64,000 nt of DNA from Desulfosporosinus hippei DSM 8344 (GTDB lineage Bacteria > Bacillota > Desulfitobacteriia > Desulfitobacteriales > Desulfitobacteriaceae): contig NZ_FNCP01000004.1 of assembly GCF_900100785.1 (NCBI RefSeq), forward strand, positions 124,001 to 188,000, written 5' to 3'. Both the position numbers and the translations under genes were made by a program. This document shows positions 43,544 to 53,375 of this stretch, piece after piece (within the stretch, counting starts at the first letter, position 1; the number at the start of each line of letters is the position of its first letter). The notes beneath the pieces are model-generated. The model was not told where the DNA came from and did no database searches. It saw nothing but the letters and a program-made list of their open reading frames with translations.

Positions 43544-46261
43544 TCACCAGGGCTCAGTGAGTTTGTTTACAATGTCACGCCGAGATAAAACAGACGCACA
43601 TCGTTCCCATAAGTGAGCTTCGGGGTCTATCGTTTCACGATACTTCACAGTAAAAGCATCCTGAGCCTTTTTCCTTTCGTGAATGTATTCGTTCATTCGG
43701 TCATTAAGCTCTTCTTCGTCTTCAATCCATTCATCATCAATTATATCAGGGAGGCTGCCGAAAATATCATAGGTGTCACGCAGGCGTCCTGATAATACGT
43801 TGTAAACCTTCTCATCCTGAGTTTCGCTGTAGACAAGATTGAGCATATCAACAAACTTACGAGACTGACCGAACCGCTTGATTCTACCCAATCGCTGTTC
43901 AAGCCGAGACGGATTCCAAGGAAGATCAATGTTGATCAAGGTGCCTAACGTTTGAAGGTTCAACCCTTCGCAAGCCGCATCGGTTGCTACTACCAGCCGG
44001 ATCTCACGGGTTCTAACAGCAGCCTTGATGACTTCACGTTCGACATTGTTAAACTGCATGTCTCGGAAAAGACCGCTTTTTCCAACACCGGCATATACGG
44101 CCACAACTTCACCTTTAAAAAGTTTGGCCAGCTCTTTGGCGATCCATTCCGCAGTGTCGTAGTACTGGCTGAAGATTATACAGCCGTGTTCAAGCCATGT
44201 TTTCCCATCAGTCCTGAATTCAGTTAAGAACCACTTTACTGTATTGAGTTTAGAATCAACCGCTTCAGCGCGTGAAAGCTGCGTCTCTATTTCTTTGAGG
44301 CAGGCGATTTCTGCGGAAGTCATTTCAGAAAGGATGTGTTCTACTTCCTCACTGCGCTCCTCATCCTCATTTGAAATAGAGTGCTTTAGCATCTTCTGTG
44401 CGGTTTTCAAACCGGATGCAAAACTTGAACAAATACGTTGAAGTATCAAAGTTTTCATGAAGCCACCAGCTTTAGTTCTGGATTGAAGGAGCTTGCTAAA
44501 CTCTTCGGCTTTTTCATACGCAACCTGAAAGGGCGTATTGGTTGGTATTCCCAAGCCAACAAAGCGAGACTGATACTGGGCAAGGTTTCGTGTTACCGGG
44601 TGCGTATTAACCCCGACTTTTTCTAATAGACCATCGTCTTCAAGCTGTTTTCGTTTTCTCAAAACGGTATGACGCAATACAGGGTTATTTTCTTTGAAGA
44701 ATTTGGGATCCAGACATTCAGAAAGCCACATGTTCTGAATCATATAGTCCAGGTCCTCATACCTATATGCGCAAAAGAAAGACTTGGAGTCAATCGCCAA
44801 ATAATCGCGAATCTGCTGAACAATATGGTGTTCATTAGCCGGTGGGAGTGGGTTGTATAACCAACGCCAGACCTCTTGTTCAGAGGTGACTAGGCTTTTT
44901 CCAGTCACCAGTGGAATCGCTTGTTCATGATCTCGCCAGGGGGATAATGAATCCCCAAGAACAAACTCTGCACCGCTATTTAGGATTCCCAAAAGGTCCC
45001 AAAGTTCCCGTACGTCCGTCTGAATGGGGGTTGCAGTACCTAGTATCAAATGCTTGGTACGCCTTCCGATTTGCTGCATAAAAGCGAGGAGATTGTTCGG
45101 TTCAGCTGCTTTATCGCCAAGCCACCCTCTTGCTCGTGCTTTGTGTGCTTCATCCAGAATGACTGTCCCGAATCTATTTTTAAGGAGCATTCCTGCTTCT
45201 TTGACAAAGTCGGATCTCTCCCGTTGGTGCATGATCAAGCCAGTAGAGATAACAGCGATTTTGTATGGACATTTTTTTATAGAAGATGCGTCTCCACGTG
45301 GGGATAAAATCTGGCCTTCAGTACCAAGCCACACCTTTTTTTGAGAAGACCAAACAGCTGCGGGAATCCCCAGCTTATCCATCATCTCAATTTGCCACTG
45401 AATCGTTAATGTGGACGGAGCAAGAATTAGAACCGGACCATCTTCAAGAAGGACGCTCACCAGAGCACTGGTTGCCATTGAGAGTGTTTTACCAATACCA
45501 ACCTCGTCGGCCAGAAGCAAGCGGGCTTTACCATATGTTTCCCGGTGCGCCAAAAACATAGTTACAAAGGAACGCTGCCATGGCTGCAATTGTTCTCCTC
45601 CCCGATATATCGGAGCTTCCGCCATTGCAGCAGCCGGAACCTCATCTGGTTTTAACACTTCTACTGTGACCTCCCGACGATTAGCCACACGATTGATTTC
45701 TGCCAAAATGGCTTCCGGCAGAGAAACACCGTCGTTCCACAAGGCCCAGAACTCTTTCTCTACCCAGTCAGCGCTTTCCTCATCGTCATCCTGCCATATC
45801 AGTTCATAGTTGTTAGAAAAGGCACTTTTCGACTCGTTTACAGATCCAATGAACGATTTACGGCTGCCATCCGGATAGTGTATACATCCGGCTTTGCCAT
45901 GCAGAAACAGACGCTCCCTCGGCACAACCCTAATTTCCACATTACCCGACAGCAATAACTGGTCGAGGATCTGATAACGCTCCTTTTTCAAGAGCGCTTC
46001 AGCTTCCACATCCACTTCATTCCAGCGTTCTTTAAGGGCTGTATTCCTACCAGTGGCCACCTGAAAATCGACCAAATCCAGTTCGGAGTTACAGATAATC
46101 TTCACTTCTGGAATTTGAGCGATTTCCTCACCAACCAGCTCGAAAATAGAACTCCTGAAATAGCCTGCAATACGGAAATACTTTGATGCACTTTTCAGAG
46201 TTTTAGCCAAAAACTCAGTATCCAATCTTTCCGTTCGAGATGAAAACCGCTTTAACGTCAT
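43544..46261 (-). CDS. PLD-nuclease/SNF2-type helicase of a DUF499/DUF1156 defence operon
   Basis: 905 residues. N-terminal phospholipase D-like half-site (LFLHGKAGCIHYPDGSRKSF and GSVNESKSAF, about 117-150), then a superfamily-2 helicase: motif I LLADEVGIGKTLSM (near 247), II ILDEAHKARARG, III GTATPIQ and VI RLEQRLGRIKRFGQ. The combination suggests ATP-driven translocation on DNA with a nuclease-like module. It starts three bases after the methyltransferase stop, so it is the last gene of a four-gene operon. Similar helicases occur in DISARM and related arrays. Confidence 0.87.
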   Translation of the reverse strand: MTLKRFSSRTERLDTEFLAKTLKSASKYFRIAGYFRSSIFELVGEEIAQIPEVKIICNSELDLVDFQVATGRNTALKERWNEVDVEAEALLKKERYQILDQLLLSGNVEIRVVPRERLFLHGKAGCIHYPDGSRKSFIGSVNESKSAFSNNYELIWQDDDEESADWVEKEFWALWNDGVSLPEAILAEINRVANRREVTVEVLKPDEVPAAAMAEAPIYRGGEQLQPWQRSFVTMFLAHRETYGKARLLLADEVGIGKTLSMATSALVSVLLEDGPVLILAPSTLTIQWQIEMMDKLGIPAAVWSSQKKVWLGTEGQILSPRGDASSIKKCPYKIAVISTGLIMHQRERSDFVKEAGMLLKNRFGTVILDEAHKARARGWLGDKAAEPNNLLAFMQQIGRRTKHLILGTATPIQTDVRELWDLLGILNSGAEFVLGDSLSPWRDHEQAIPLVTGKSLVTSEQEVWRWLYNPLPPANEHHIVQQIRDYLAIDSKSFFCAYRYEDLDYMIQNMWLSECLDPKFFKENNPVLRHTVLRKRKQLEDDGLLEKVGVNTHPVTRNLAQYQSRFVGLGIPTNTPFQVAYEKAEEFSKLLQSRTKAGGFMKTLILQRICSSFASGLKTAQKMLKHSISNEDEERSEEVEHILSEMTSAEIACLKEIETQLSRAEAVDSKLNTVKWFLTEFRTDGKTWLEHGCIIFSQYYDTAEWIAKELAKLFKGEVVAVYAGVGKSGLFRDMQFNNVEREVIKAAVRTREIRLVVATDAACEGLNLQTLGTLINIDLPWNPSRLEQRLGRIKRFGQSRKFVDMLNLVYSETQDEKVYNVLSGRLRDTYDIFGSLPDIIDDEWIEDEEELNDRMNEYIHERKKAQDAFTVKYRETIDPEAHLWERCASVLSRRDIVNKLTEPW

Positions 46262-46264
46262 ATC

Positions 46265-49138
46265 TTATAACCTCTGGTTTCTTATGGATTCCGCGAGTAC
46301 GCGTGCGCAGCTAGCTTCCACGTCGGGTTTGAAGGTTTTTGCGCCGTTAATACCTTCCCGTTTTTCTGCTAGATAGGCAGCCATTTTGGCCAACAATGTT
46401 TTGTTGGCTAGATAGTTGGGGCAGTTTTCCATCAGGTGTAACAGCACATCATCCACTTCCACCTCTTTGAAGAGTTCAAAGAGAGCGTAGAGTAAGGCTC
46501 GCAGCGGAGTCCCCACAATTTCAGCATCTCCAGACATCAACGCGCTTTTGAACTCGGTCGATAGCTTCAAACGTGCAGAATTGGCTTTGGAGCTGTCGCT
46601 CATCAACTGGTCAAAGTGATAGACTTTGAAGGCTTTGGCAAAGTTCTGGTAGTTATCAAGTGTCTTGGCACCCTGATGCTCCATCTCAACCATTTTAAGG
46701 TAAAACCGTTCCACAGCCTGCAGTTTCTGCCATTCTCCTTTTTCAAATCCCACCGGGACAAGGAACTGGACGGCGGTCTGGACTGCAAATTCGATCAGTT
46801 CATCAACAAAGGTCTTTTTCCCTTTTTGGCGAGGGGCCTCTGCCTCAGTGACCATGTCCTTGCCGTCAATGCGGGAGTAGGCTGTCAGGACTTTCAGAGC
46901 GGCAGCATATCCAGCCATCTGCAAGTCAACATCGGTGTAGAGTCCTTCAGAACCTTGAGCTCGTACCTTTTTATCCAGTCCAATCAACGACTCCACCTGC
47001 TCTTTGACTGCCTCTTCTATTTCCCAGCCCAGATCATCACGGAAGGTTTCCAGCTCTTGATGGCGCTTGCGGAGAATCAGAATAATGGTTCCCTTGACAT
47101 TTGCTCCCTGACGCAAAGCTGAATCAGTTTCTGTTACAACATACCAAGCCGCCGTGACTTGCAAGCCGCTTGCCCAGATAATGTTTGCCATGTCTGCCCA
47201 GATAGCCCCACTTTGATGGGTAAACATTAAAACCTGAATGCCATTGTCCGGCATTTTTTGGGTCATCTTACGGTAGGCATCCACCATACCTTGGCGGAAG
47301 CCCTCATCCTCTCCTTTAATAGCTAATGAACGACGGCTGTCCCAGGTCCAGTGTTCAAATTCCTTGGGAGGATTCTTACGGAGCCAGGCAATGAAAAACT
47401 CGGTAATCTCTTCATATTTGACTGCATCACCGTATGGGGGATCGGTTATATATATATCATTTTCAATTTGAACTTCTGAGGCAGTGCCATTTCCAACCTT
47501 TGTATTAGATGTGAATGGTATGCTTTTTATAGGCTTGTCCAATACAGCGAATAAGTCCAATAAAGAACGGCAACCCCAATTGTAGAATGTATTAAGTGCT
47601 TGATTATAAAAAACATTAGAAGTGTTATTGCTAGCCCCACCGATTTGCTTACCACTTCCATCTTTTGCAATTCTGGCGCCCGATGTTGTCCATCTACTTA
47701 ATTTACTAGAAAAATCCAAAATTGAAGGTAATAGTGGGTATATAAAAGGATTTTCAATATTTTTCTTTATGGTGCCGAGATAGAGTAAGTGTCTCGGATT
47801 AAACAAATGGTGCCAATGGGTCCAGCCACGAGTTCTGATGGGCTCGTCTGTTTTATCTCCGGATTCAATAACCATATCTGGGATGTAACCCTTTTCCTGC
47901 CACTCATCGAGATGATCCCGGACATAGTTAATAACCTTTTGTTCTCGCTCCAGATCATCATATGTGACTGAGCGAAATTCATAGTCGTATTTCTTTCCTT
48001 TCGGTTTTTGTTTCATCCATTGCACGCAGTAAAGCCGTTCCTGGAAAATATCATGCGGAAGGGGAATAAAATCTGATTTTTCCCATAGTCGCAGGCGGTT
48101 TTTGGTTTCTTTGCCCTCTTTATAATCTCCTCGAATGGTTTTTATGTTTATCCGATATTGGGTAACTCCATCAGGCGAATGAACAACATTACCATCTAGA
48201 ATTGTGCCAACCTGAGCTGCGTTTATTTCTTCAGAAGAATCAACATATCGTACTTCAATATCGTAGCGCTTATCAAGGTGATTGGGGATTAATTCTGCAA
48301 TAACCCTATATCCACTGCTGATAACTCTGTCTGGCAATAGTGGTACCATCCAACCAGTTTCGGGGCATTTTACTTCAACACAGTAAAGATAAACCTTAGC
48401 CCGCCATCCTTTGCCATCAGTTTCAACACCTAGCACATCAATCTCTTTTTGCACATGCTCTGAAAGCTTCTTTTGAGCCTTTTCAATCTCAGCGCGTTTC
48501 TCTCTACTAGCTCCAACAATATTAAATCCACCCCAAGTGAGCAGGCAGGCAATAGGGTTAATGTCAGAGGCATAGACATCGCAGCCAAGTCTTGCCGCTT
48601 CAAACGGTATCTGACCAGAACCAGAGAAAACATCTGCAACCTTTGGACGCCGCCCAAAGCGAGCAATCCCCATCTGTTCTATAAGTTCAGGAAAGGAAGT
48701 TGCTGAAGTACCAAGGTGTCTATTCACTCGATCCCAAACATGCAGGAAAAGGTGTTCGCCAACCTCTTCAGGACGTTTTGCGATCTTAACCTGCTCATTA
48801 TATGGAAGAACTAAAAATTGACTAATAGTATCTCTTTTTGAAGCAGAAAGTTTTTCTTCAAGTCGTTTTTGCATAGACTCAGAGGCCATCCCCATCAAAA
48901 GCTCAAATATTTCTAGATCCTTAATCCAATCCTCAGTGGCAGGTAGCAATGAACCTAGTATGCAAGCTTTGTTCAGTATAAGCGGCTTTCTCCCTTTCCA
49001 GTAACTTCCAAGTGCAGTGAGGGTTTTTCCTGAACCCGCCATCTGCTCCTTAAAGCTCTCAGCGGATATTTTCTGCACTGGAAAGAGATGTTCAATCAGG
49101 GCGGGTTTATCTTTCCATTCAAATGGTGCAATTGCCAT
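46265..49138 (-). CDS. DUF1156-type DNA adenine methyltransferase
   Basis: 957 residues. N-terminal DUF1156 (from WKDKPALIEHLFPVQKISAE), SAM-binding motif I VADVFSGSGQIPFEAARLG, then a long insert and the catalytic DPPYGDAVKYEEITEFFIAW near residue 565. This is the N6-adenine (or N4-cytosine) methyltransferase of the DUF499/DUF1156 systems. Presumably it marks host DNA so the helicase-nuclease attacks only unmarked DNA; this is inference from DISARM and BREX logic. Its ATG shares one base with the DUF3780 stop. Confidence 0.87.
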   Translation of the reverse strand: MAIAPFEWKDKPALIEHLFPVQKISAESFKEQMAGSGKTLTALGSYWKGRKPLILNKACILGSLLPATEDWIKDLEIFELLMGMASESMQKRLEEKLSASKRDTISQFLVLPYNEQVKIAKRPEEVGEHLFLHVWDRVNRHLGTSATSFPELIEQMGIARFGRRPKVADVFSGSGQIPFEAARLGCDVYASDINPIACLLTWGGFNIVGASREKRAEIEKAQKKLSEHVQKEIDVLGVETDGKGWRAKVYLYCVEVKCPETGWMVPLLPDRVISSGYRVIAELIPNHLDKRYDIEVRYVDSSEEINAAQVGTILDGNVVHSPDGVTQYRINIKTIRGDYKEGKETKNRLRLWEKSDFIPLPHDIFQERLYCVQWMKQKPKGKKYDYEFRSVTYDDLEREQKVINYVRDHLDEWQEKGYIPDMVIESGDKTDEPIRTRGWTHWHHLFNPRHLLYLGTIKKNIENPFIYPLLPSILDFSSKLSRWTTSGARIAKDGSGKQIGGASNNTSNVFYNQALNTFYNWGCRSLLDLFAVLDKPIKSIPFTSNTKVGNGTASEVQIENDIYITDPPYGDAVKYEEITEFFIAWLRKNPPKEFEHWTWDSRRSLAIKGEDEGFRQGMVDAYRKMTQKMPDNGIQVLMFTHQSGAIWADMANIIWASGLQVTAAWYVVTETDSALRQGANVKGTIILILRKRHQELETFRDDLGWEIEEAVKEQVESLIGLDKKVRAQGSEGLYTDVDLQMAGYAAALKVLTAYSRIDGKDMVTEAEAPRQKGKKTFVDELIEFAVQTAVQFLVPVGFEKGEWQKLQAVERFYLKMVEMEHQGAKTLDNYQNFAKAFKVYHFDQLMSDSSKANSARLKLSTEFKSALMSGDAEIVGTPLRALLYALFELFKEVEVDDVLLHLMENCPNYLANKTLLAKMAAYLAEKREGINGAKTFKPDVEASCARVLAESIRNQRL

Positions 49139-49728
49139 TAGATATCACCCTTATCCATAAAATCAAAAAGAGATAGGGTCTCTTGATTTTCTGATTTCTT
49201 TTGTTTCATTTTTGGTTTACACTTATTTTCCAGTTTGATGTTGGTACCATCAGACAAGGAGCAATAGAGTGCTTTGCGCCAGCCTCGCCCGGACTGATTG
49301 TCAAGCCCTGCCTCAGAGGCAGTTTTGCTGTAAAGCCACCAACGTTCTTCGGGACGCAATGCCAGCCACTTTTGGCATATTACAAGGCACTCATCCGGTG
49401 AGGCATGCTCAGCTGCCCAGCCAAGGACACACAACTCTCTACCCAGAAAACGATCCAGCTTGACTTTTCCTATTGTCCAACTGCCAGTGCTTTGCCTTTT
49501 GTTTTTTAAGCGTGCATTAAAGTCTCGTCTGGCGTCATCCCGGATTTTGTTCCAAAGCTCACGCGCAAGAACCAGTCTGGATTCAACCGTTTCACGATGA
49601 GCTTCATCCCCATTGAAGCCAAAATCCTCATAAATAACGATAGCTTCCCGCGGAGATGCGGGAATTTCCACATAAAAATGATGCATACCAAATTCCGTTG
49701 GCGCTCCAAAATCTGTAGTTCCACTCAT
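49138..49728 (-). CDS. DUF3780 protein
   Basis: 196 residues matching DUF3780: FGMHHFYVEIPASPREAIVI and a conserved block with LGRELCVLGWAAEHASPDEC and RPEERWWLYSKTASEAG. Known only as a companion of DUF499 and DUF1156 genes; function unknown. It overlaps the DUF499 gene by ATGA and the methyltransferase by TAATG, so all three are translationally coupled. Confidence 0.82.
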   Translation of the reverse strand: MSGTTDFGAPTEFGMHHFYVEIPASPREAIVIYEDFGFNGDEAHRETVESRLVLARELWNKIRDDARRDFNARLKNKRQSTGSWTIGKVKLDRFLGRELCVLGWAAEHASPDECLVICQKWLALRPEERWWLYSKTASEAGLDNQSGRGWRKALYCSLSDGTNIKLENKCKPKMKQKKSENQETLSLFDFMDKGDI

Positions 49729-52700
49729 TTTTGTTCTACCTCTCCATTGCCTATCTCAATACCTAGCAGCTTGGCAAATTGCTCTAAATCGTAACCAGTT
49801 CGCGTGTAGGCTTTTTTAAATGTCATAATCACAGGTGCGTCCGGGCTAAGGAGGGTTTGAAGCTGTGCCAGCGCCTTTTCAATAAACTCTGCACTAACCT
49901 TAATTTCCCCCAAGGATAGATGAATCGCCTTAGGGGCAGAGCCCACCATCAGCATCACCTGTTCAAATTCGATGCTTTTCTCCTTAGCTATCTTCAGTCC
50001 CTCATACGTTTTCGAGGAACTATCCAAGCGTTTTGGTGACGGGCTATACAAAATCGCAGGGGCATCTTTAATAATGGGAACTTCCTTGGAGCCGGACTTG
50101 TAAAAGGTAAAGTTCCGCTTTTCCTCAAGACCGTCACACTCGGCAAAGACATAAACTGTCGTTTCTCCATCTCCCAATTGAATAGGACAGGTATAATCAG
50201 CTCCGTTTCGGGCTTCCGAACCATCCAAGGTGTACTTAATAGAACCTTTCGGCGCGACAAACAGCTCTACGGTTCGGGAAATTTCATCAAATCGGTTACG
50301 CAGTGTCAATCGATTTTTCCATGTTTTTGGAGCACCAGTAAGATTTTTTCCTGTAGGATCGACGGCAAGGAACTGAACTCTCAGTGCTTTGGTTAGCAAT
50401 GTATTGTCACTTAGTACTGAGCTGCTTTCGGAAACATTACTGTCTTCTTCATAGTAGATTCGAGGGCTGTTGCCTGCATTCACGACATCAATCTTCAAAC
50501 GCACCTTGCCCGAATCATCAGGGGATGAGTCTTCACTGATAATGACCTCTGTTGTTTTGGGTTTCGGCTTTTTGGTGATGTAGCCATTCCCCAAGTCTTC
50601 CCATACACCGCGCTGGTACGCTTCAATGAACAATTTATCAAAATCACGATATGGTAGCCACGGCATCTGAGTATTCTGCTTCATTTTGTCCAACAAATCA
50701 GTCTTGCGAGCCTCATCCTGAGAGCCGAAAAGCAACAACTCAGCTTTAGCGCGAAGAGCATCAAAGTTTTCGCTGATCTGGATATACAATTTGATAGGAT
50801 CAGAAGTCAGTGTTTTTACAACCTGCCGTTCGCCTTTGTAGGGTTCATTCGATGGATACGTACTATCTAGTGCTTTCGACCGCAGCATAGCTTCCCCCCG
50901 ATTGTTTCCCGGAAAGAAAAGTTTGTCAAAAACTGAAAGAACAGTGGTTTGAAAATCCTGTGCATATTGAGCTTTCTTCTCATCCAGCTCTTTTCGCTGC
51001 GGGTGTGAAGCGGGAATTTCATTATCCGCTTTTGTTACTGCATAGACATGGCGGGCGGCTTTTTCAATGCTGGCAATAGATGACTTGTCGCCAGTCAAAA
51101 CTAGCACATTATTTTTATTAACCAAATTCTTGAAAAAATTCGCAACAACGCCTGGAGGAATTTTTCCATCTGGACTGATTATCAAAAGTGCTCGTCCTGT
51201 TTTAAGAACAGCTTCTGCTTCATCCATTTCTGGCAGAGGTAACACTCTTTCATAAGCTTCTTTAGTTTCCGGTTTATACATTTCTTCAAGGCGATGGCGT
51301 ATCAGTTCATCCACCTTGTTTTGAGGAGCTTTATCCGCATACCCCTGAAGTTTCTTTGTTAAATTTTCTTGATGACTGAAATAGTTACGTCCTTCCTGGG
51401 TCTGATGTAAATACCAGGCGGATTTTAGAAGCTCACTAAATGCGGTTAGAAAATCACTTCCTTGGTGAGTAGGGTCGATTAAGCATTCAAGCATTTCACT
51501 TTCAGTAAGCCCTTTTACCGAATTGACTGCAGTCGAAAGGCTGGCAGTAAGCAATAGTGTTCCAGCTTGTTTTGCATAATGATTCCCGCTGTTGATGTCG
51601 ATGATCTGCGCATGGGCGCTGTCAGAAGAATCCCAGAGGTCTTTTGCAATCACATCCCGCATTTCAGAGATTTCGGCCAGTTTCTCGCGGACATCGTAAA
51701 TAGAAAGGTCAAAATGCTGAGCACCAATTAGATACACGTCTTCTCTGCTTTCCCAGACGGACTTTAAAAGACGCGAAACCAATTCCATCAATCCACGCGT
51801 TTGTTTGAATTTTTCATTTTCCTTAAACAGGGCAACAATACTCTTGAAGCTTGGATGGAAGGGATAGGTTGATTCAATCTCGTTGGCCAAAGCCTCAGCG
51901 CTTCTTTCAACTGTTTTTGCCTTTGCGGCTTCTGCCAGCCTTGACGCATAGACTGAGGCAACTTCTGCTATCTCACTTTTATCCGGTAACGAAAGAAAAA
52001 GGCGTTTGCGAAGAATTGCATAGATTTCATTGGATTCCAGATTAACTGGAGTAATAGAAACTTCCGCACGTCCCAGCTCCTGTGTAGCATCATCAAGAGC
52101 GCGTTGTATTAACTTCCCGCCAGTATCGTAGGCGGCCTCCAGGTCAGACACGACAATACAGACATTTTTCTTTTTTTGAGCTGCAGTCAGCATATTGGAA
52201 AATGCTCTGGTAACCACGTCGGCAATTGTTCCATGTCCTAAAACCTGTGTGCTGTAATAATGGAAATATGGAGGCATCTCATCCAAGAGAATAAGAATGG
52301 GCTCTTCTCCAGCGAACAGATTTACCCATGATTGTTCATCCGGAGCCTTTGCGCCGGATTCCCAATATTCCCTGAAGAGACTCTCTTTGCCTAACTGACG
52401 AGCAATTCCCCCCCAGAAATAAGTATGAGGATTGTTACGTCCATTAAAAGCGGCTATCTTTGCGGTATCAAAATCTGACTGATATGGAATGGAGCCTATT
52501 TGTATCTCCCGAAGGGCAGAATCTTTTGCCAAGAGTCCAAATCCAACCATCAAGTGCGTTTTACCACCACCCATGGCTTGTTTAAGATGGAACACGGTAT
52601 CGTTTGACTTTCCGGCTAGACGAGCCATACCTTTGGAAAGAAGAGTCTTCATTCCATCTGTAATGAATGTTTTCTTAAAGTATTCCTGTCCGTTGGTATC

Positions 52701-52793
52701 ATGAATGATCTGATCCAGTTGCTCGATCTGATCACCAACATTTATTTCAAGGGCCTTGGGATGTAACTGACATGCTGATCGTATTGTTTTCAT
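49725..52793 (-). CDS. DUF499 AAA+-like ATPase
   Basis: About 1022 residues from the ATG at 52793 (AAAGGGGAAG upstream). Walker A QAMGGGKTHLMVGFG near residue 73, Walker B ILILLDEMPPYF near 165, and a C-terminal beta-domain of chitobiase type (IKYTLDGSEARNGADYTC). DUF499 proteins are the large ATPase of this defence class and resemble the PglY/BrxC-like ATPases of BREX in organisation. First gene of the operon; preceded by repeated candidate operator sites. Confidence 0.85.
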   Translation of the reverse strand: MKTIRSACQLHPKALEINVGDQIEQLDQIIHDTNGQEYFKKTFITDGMKTLLSKGMARLAGKSNDTVFHLKQAMGGGKTHLMVGFGLLAKDSALREIQIGSIPYQSDFDTAKIAAFNGRNNPHTYFWGGIARQLGKESLFREYWESGAKAPDEQSWVNLFAGEEPILILLDEMPPYFHYYSTQVLGHGTIADVVTRAFSNMLTAAQKKKNVCIVVSDLEAAYDTGGKLIQRALDDATQELGRAEVSITPVNLESNEIYAILRKRLFLSLPDKSEIAEVASVYASRLAEAAKAKTVERSAEALANEIESTYPFHPSFKSIVALFKENEKFKQTRGLMELVSRLLKSVWESREDVYLIGAQHFDLSIYDVREKLAEISEMRDVIAKDLWDSSDSAHAQIIDINSGNHYAKQAGTLLLTASLSTAVNSVKGLTESEMLECLIDPTHQGSDFLTAFSELLKSAWYLHQTQEGRNYFSHQENLTKKLQGYADKAPQNKVDELIRHRLEEMYKPETKEAYERVLPLPEMDEAEAVLKTGRALLIISPDGKIPPGVVANFFKNLVNKNNVLVLTGDKSSIASIEKAARHVYAVTKADNEIPASHPQRKELDEKKAQYAQDFQTTVLSVFDKLFFPGNNRGEAMLRSKALDSTYPSNEPYKGERQVVKTLTSDPIKLYIQISENFDALRAKAELLLFGSQDEARKTDLLDKMKQNTQMPWLPYRDFDKLFIEAYQRGVWEDLGNGYITKKPKPKTTEVIISEDSSPDDSGKVRLKIDVVNAGNSPRIYYEEDSNVSESSSVLSDNTLLTKALRVQFLAVDPTGKNLTGAPKTWKNRLTLRNRFDEISRTVELFVAPKGSIKYTLDGSEARNGADYTCPIQLGDGETTVYVFAECDGLEEKRNFTFYKSGSKEVPIIKDAPAILYSPSPKRLDSSSKTYEGLKIAKEKSIEFEQVMLMVGSAPKAIHLSLGEIKVSAEFIEKALAQLQTLLSPDAPVIMTFKKAYTRTGYDLEQFAKLLGIEIGNGEVEQK

Positions 52794-52845
52794 AATTATC
52801 TTCCCCTTTGTGACCAAACGTCTATTTATTCGAGAAGCATATTTA

Positions 52846-52930
52846 CATATTGTAACATATGATTGTGCAGAAAGTGTTTGGTTTTAAGAGATTGAAGGGT
52901 ATTTACAATTAAGAGAGGGTATTTACAATT
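52846..52930 (-). promoter_or_regulatory. Repeated operator sites upstream of the defence operon
   Basis: A 15-base direct repeat AGGGTATTTACAATT occurs at 52896-52910 and 52916-52930 with a period of 20 bases (two helical turns). A related TTACATATTGTAA lies at 52847-52860. Together they look like binding sites for a dimeric regulator. No ribosome-linked peptide or terminator is visible. The rest of 52931-53345 has only a short remnant frame. Confidence 0.5.
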
Positions 52931-53345
52931 TTTTCTTATATAAATTCGTGAAATACCTCTTTTTTCCGTGTATAGTGCGCCCCCCCTAAACAAAAAATTC
53001 CCTCAGAAAAAACGTCCGTGGGAATATATAGCACATTATCAATTTCCCCAATACCCTAATACATTTTTCTTAATGATTCAGGATCTTCGCGGCTCTCCAT
53101 TAAATCAATATTACATATCCTTTTGGCCTAAAAGATGTAACGGTGCACTCAAGCAGTTCATCCGATCAATCACCACTGTTTTGAGTTCATCATCTGTTAG
53201 CTTGACTTCCTTTTGGCAATGAATAACCGCGCTTTTTTACCGGGCGTCATTATAGCTATAGTTTCTTTTTAAGGAAAATAGTCTTTTTTGACCTTTTAAT
53301 AGATCTGCAGTTTGGTCTGTGATTGGACCAATGAGCCAAAAGAAA

Positions 53346-53375
53346 CTACTTGATTTCCTGAAAGTTAACCCGCTC
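53346..53375 (-). other. In-frame tail of the JetD-like gene after a UAG codon
   Basis: After VRLE the frame reads TAG and then ERVNFQEIK to a second TAG at 53346. JetD proteins usually end in R-L-E-Q-E-R, so the TAG sits exactly at the conserved Gln codon (CAG to TAG). Confidence 0.65.
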
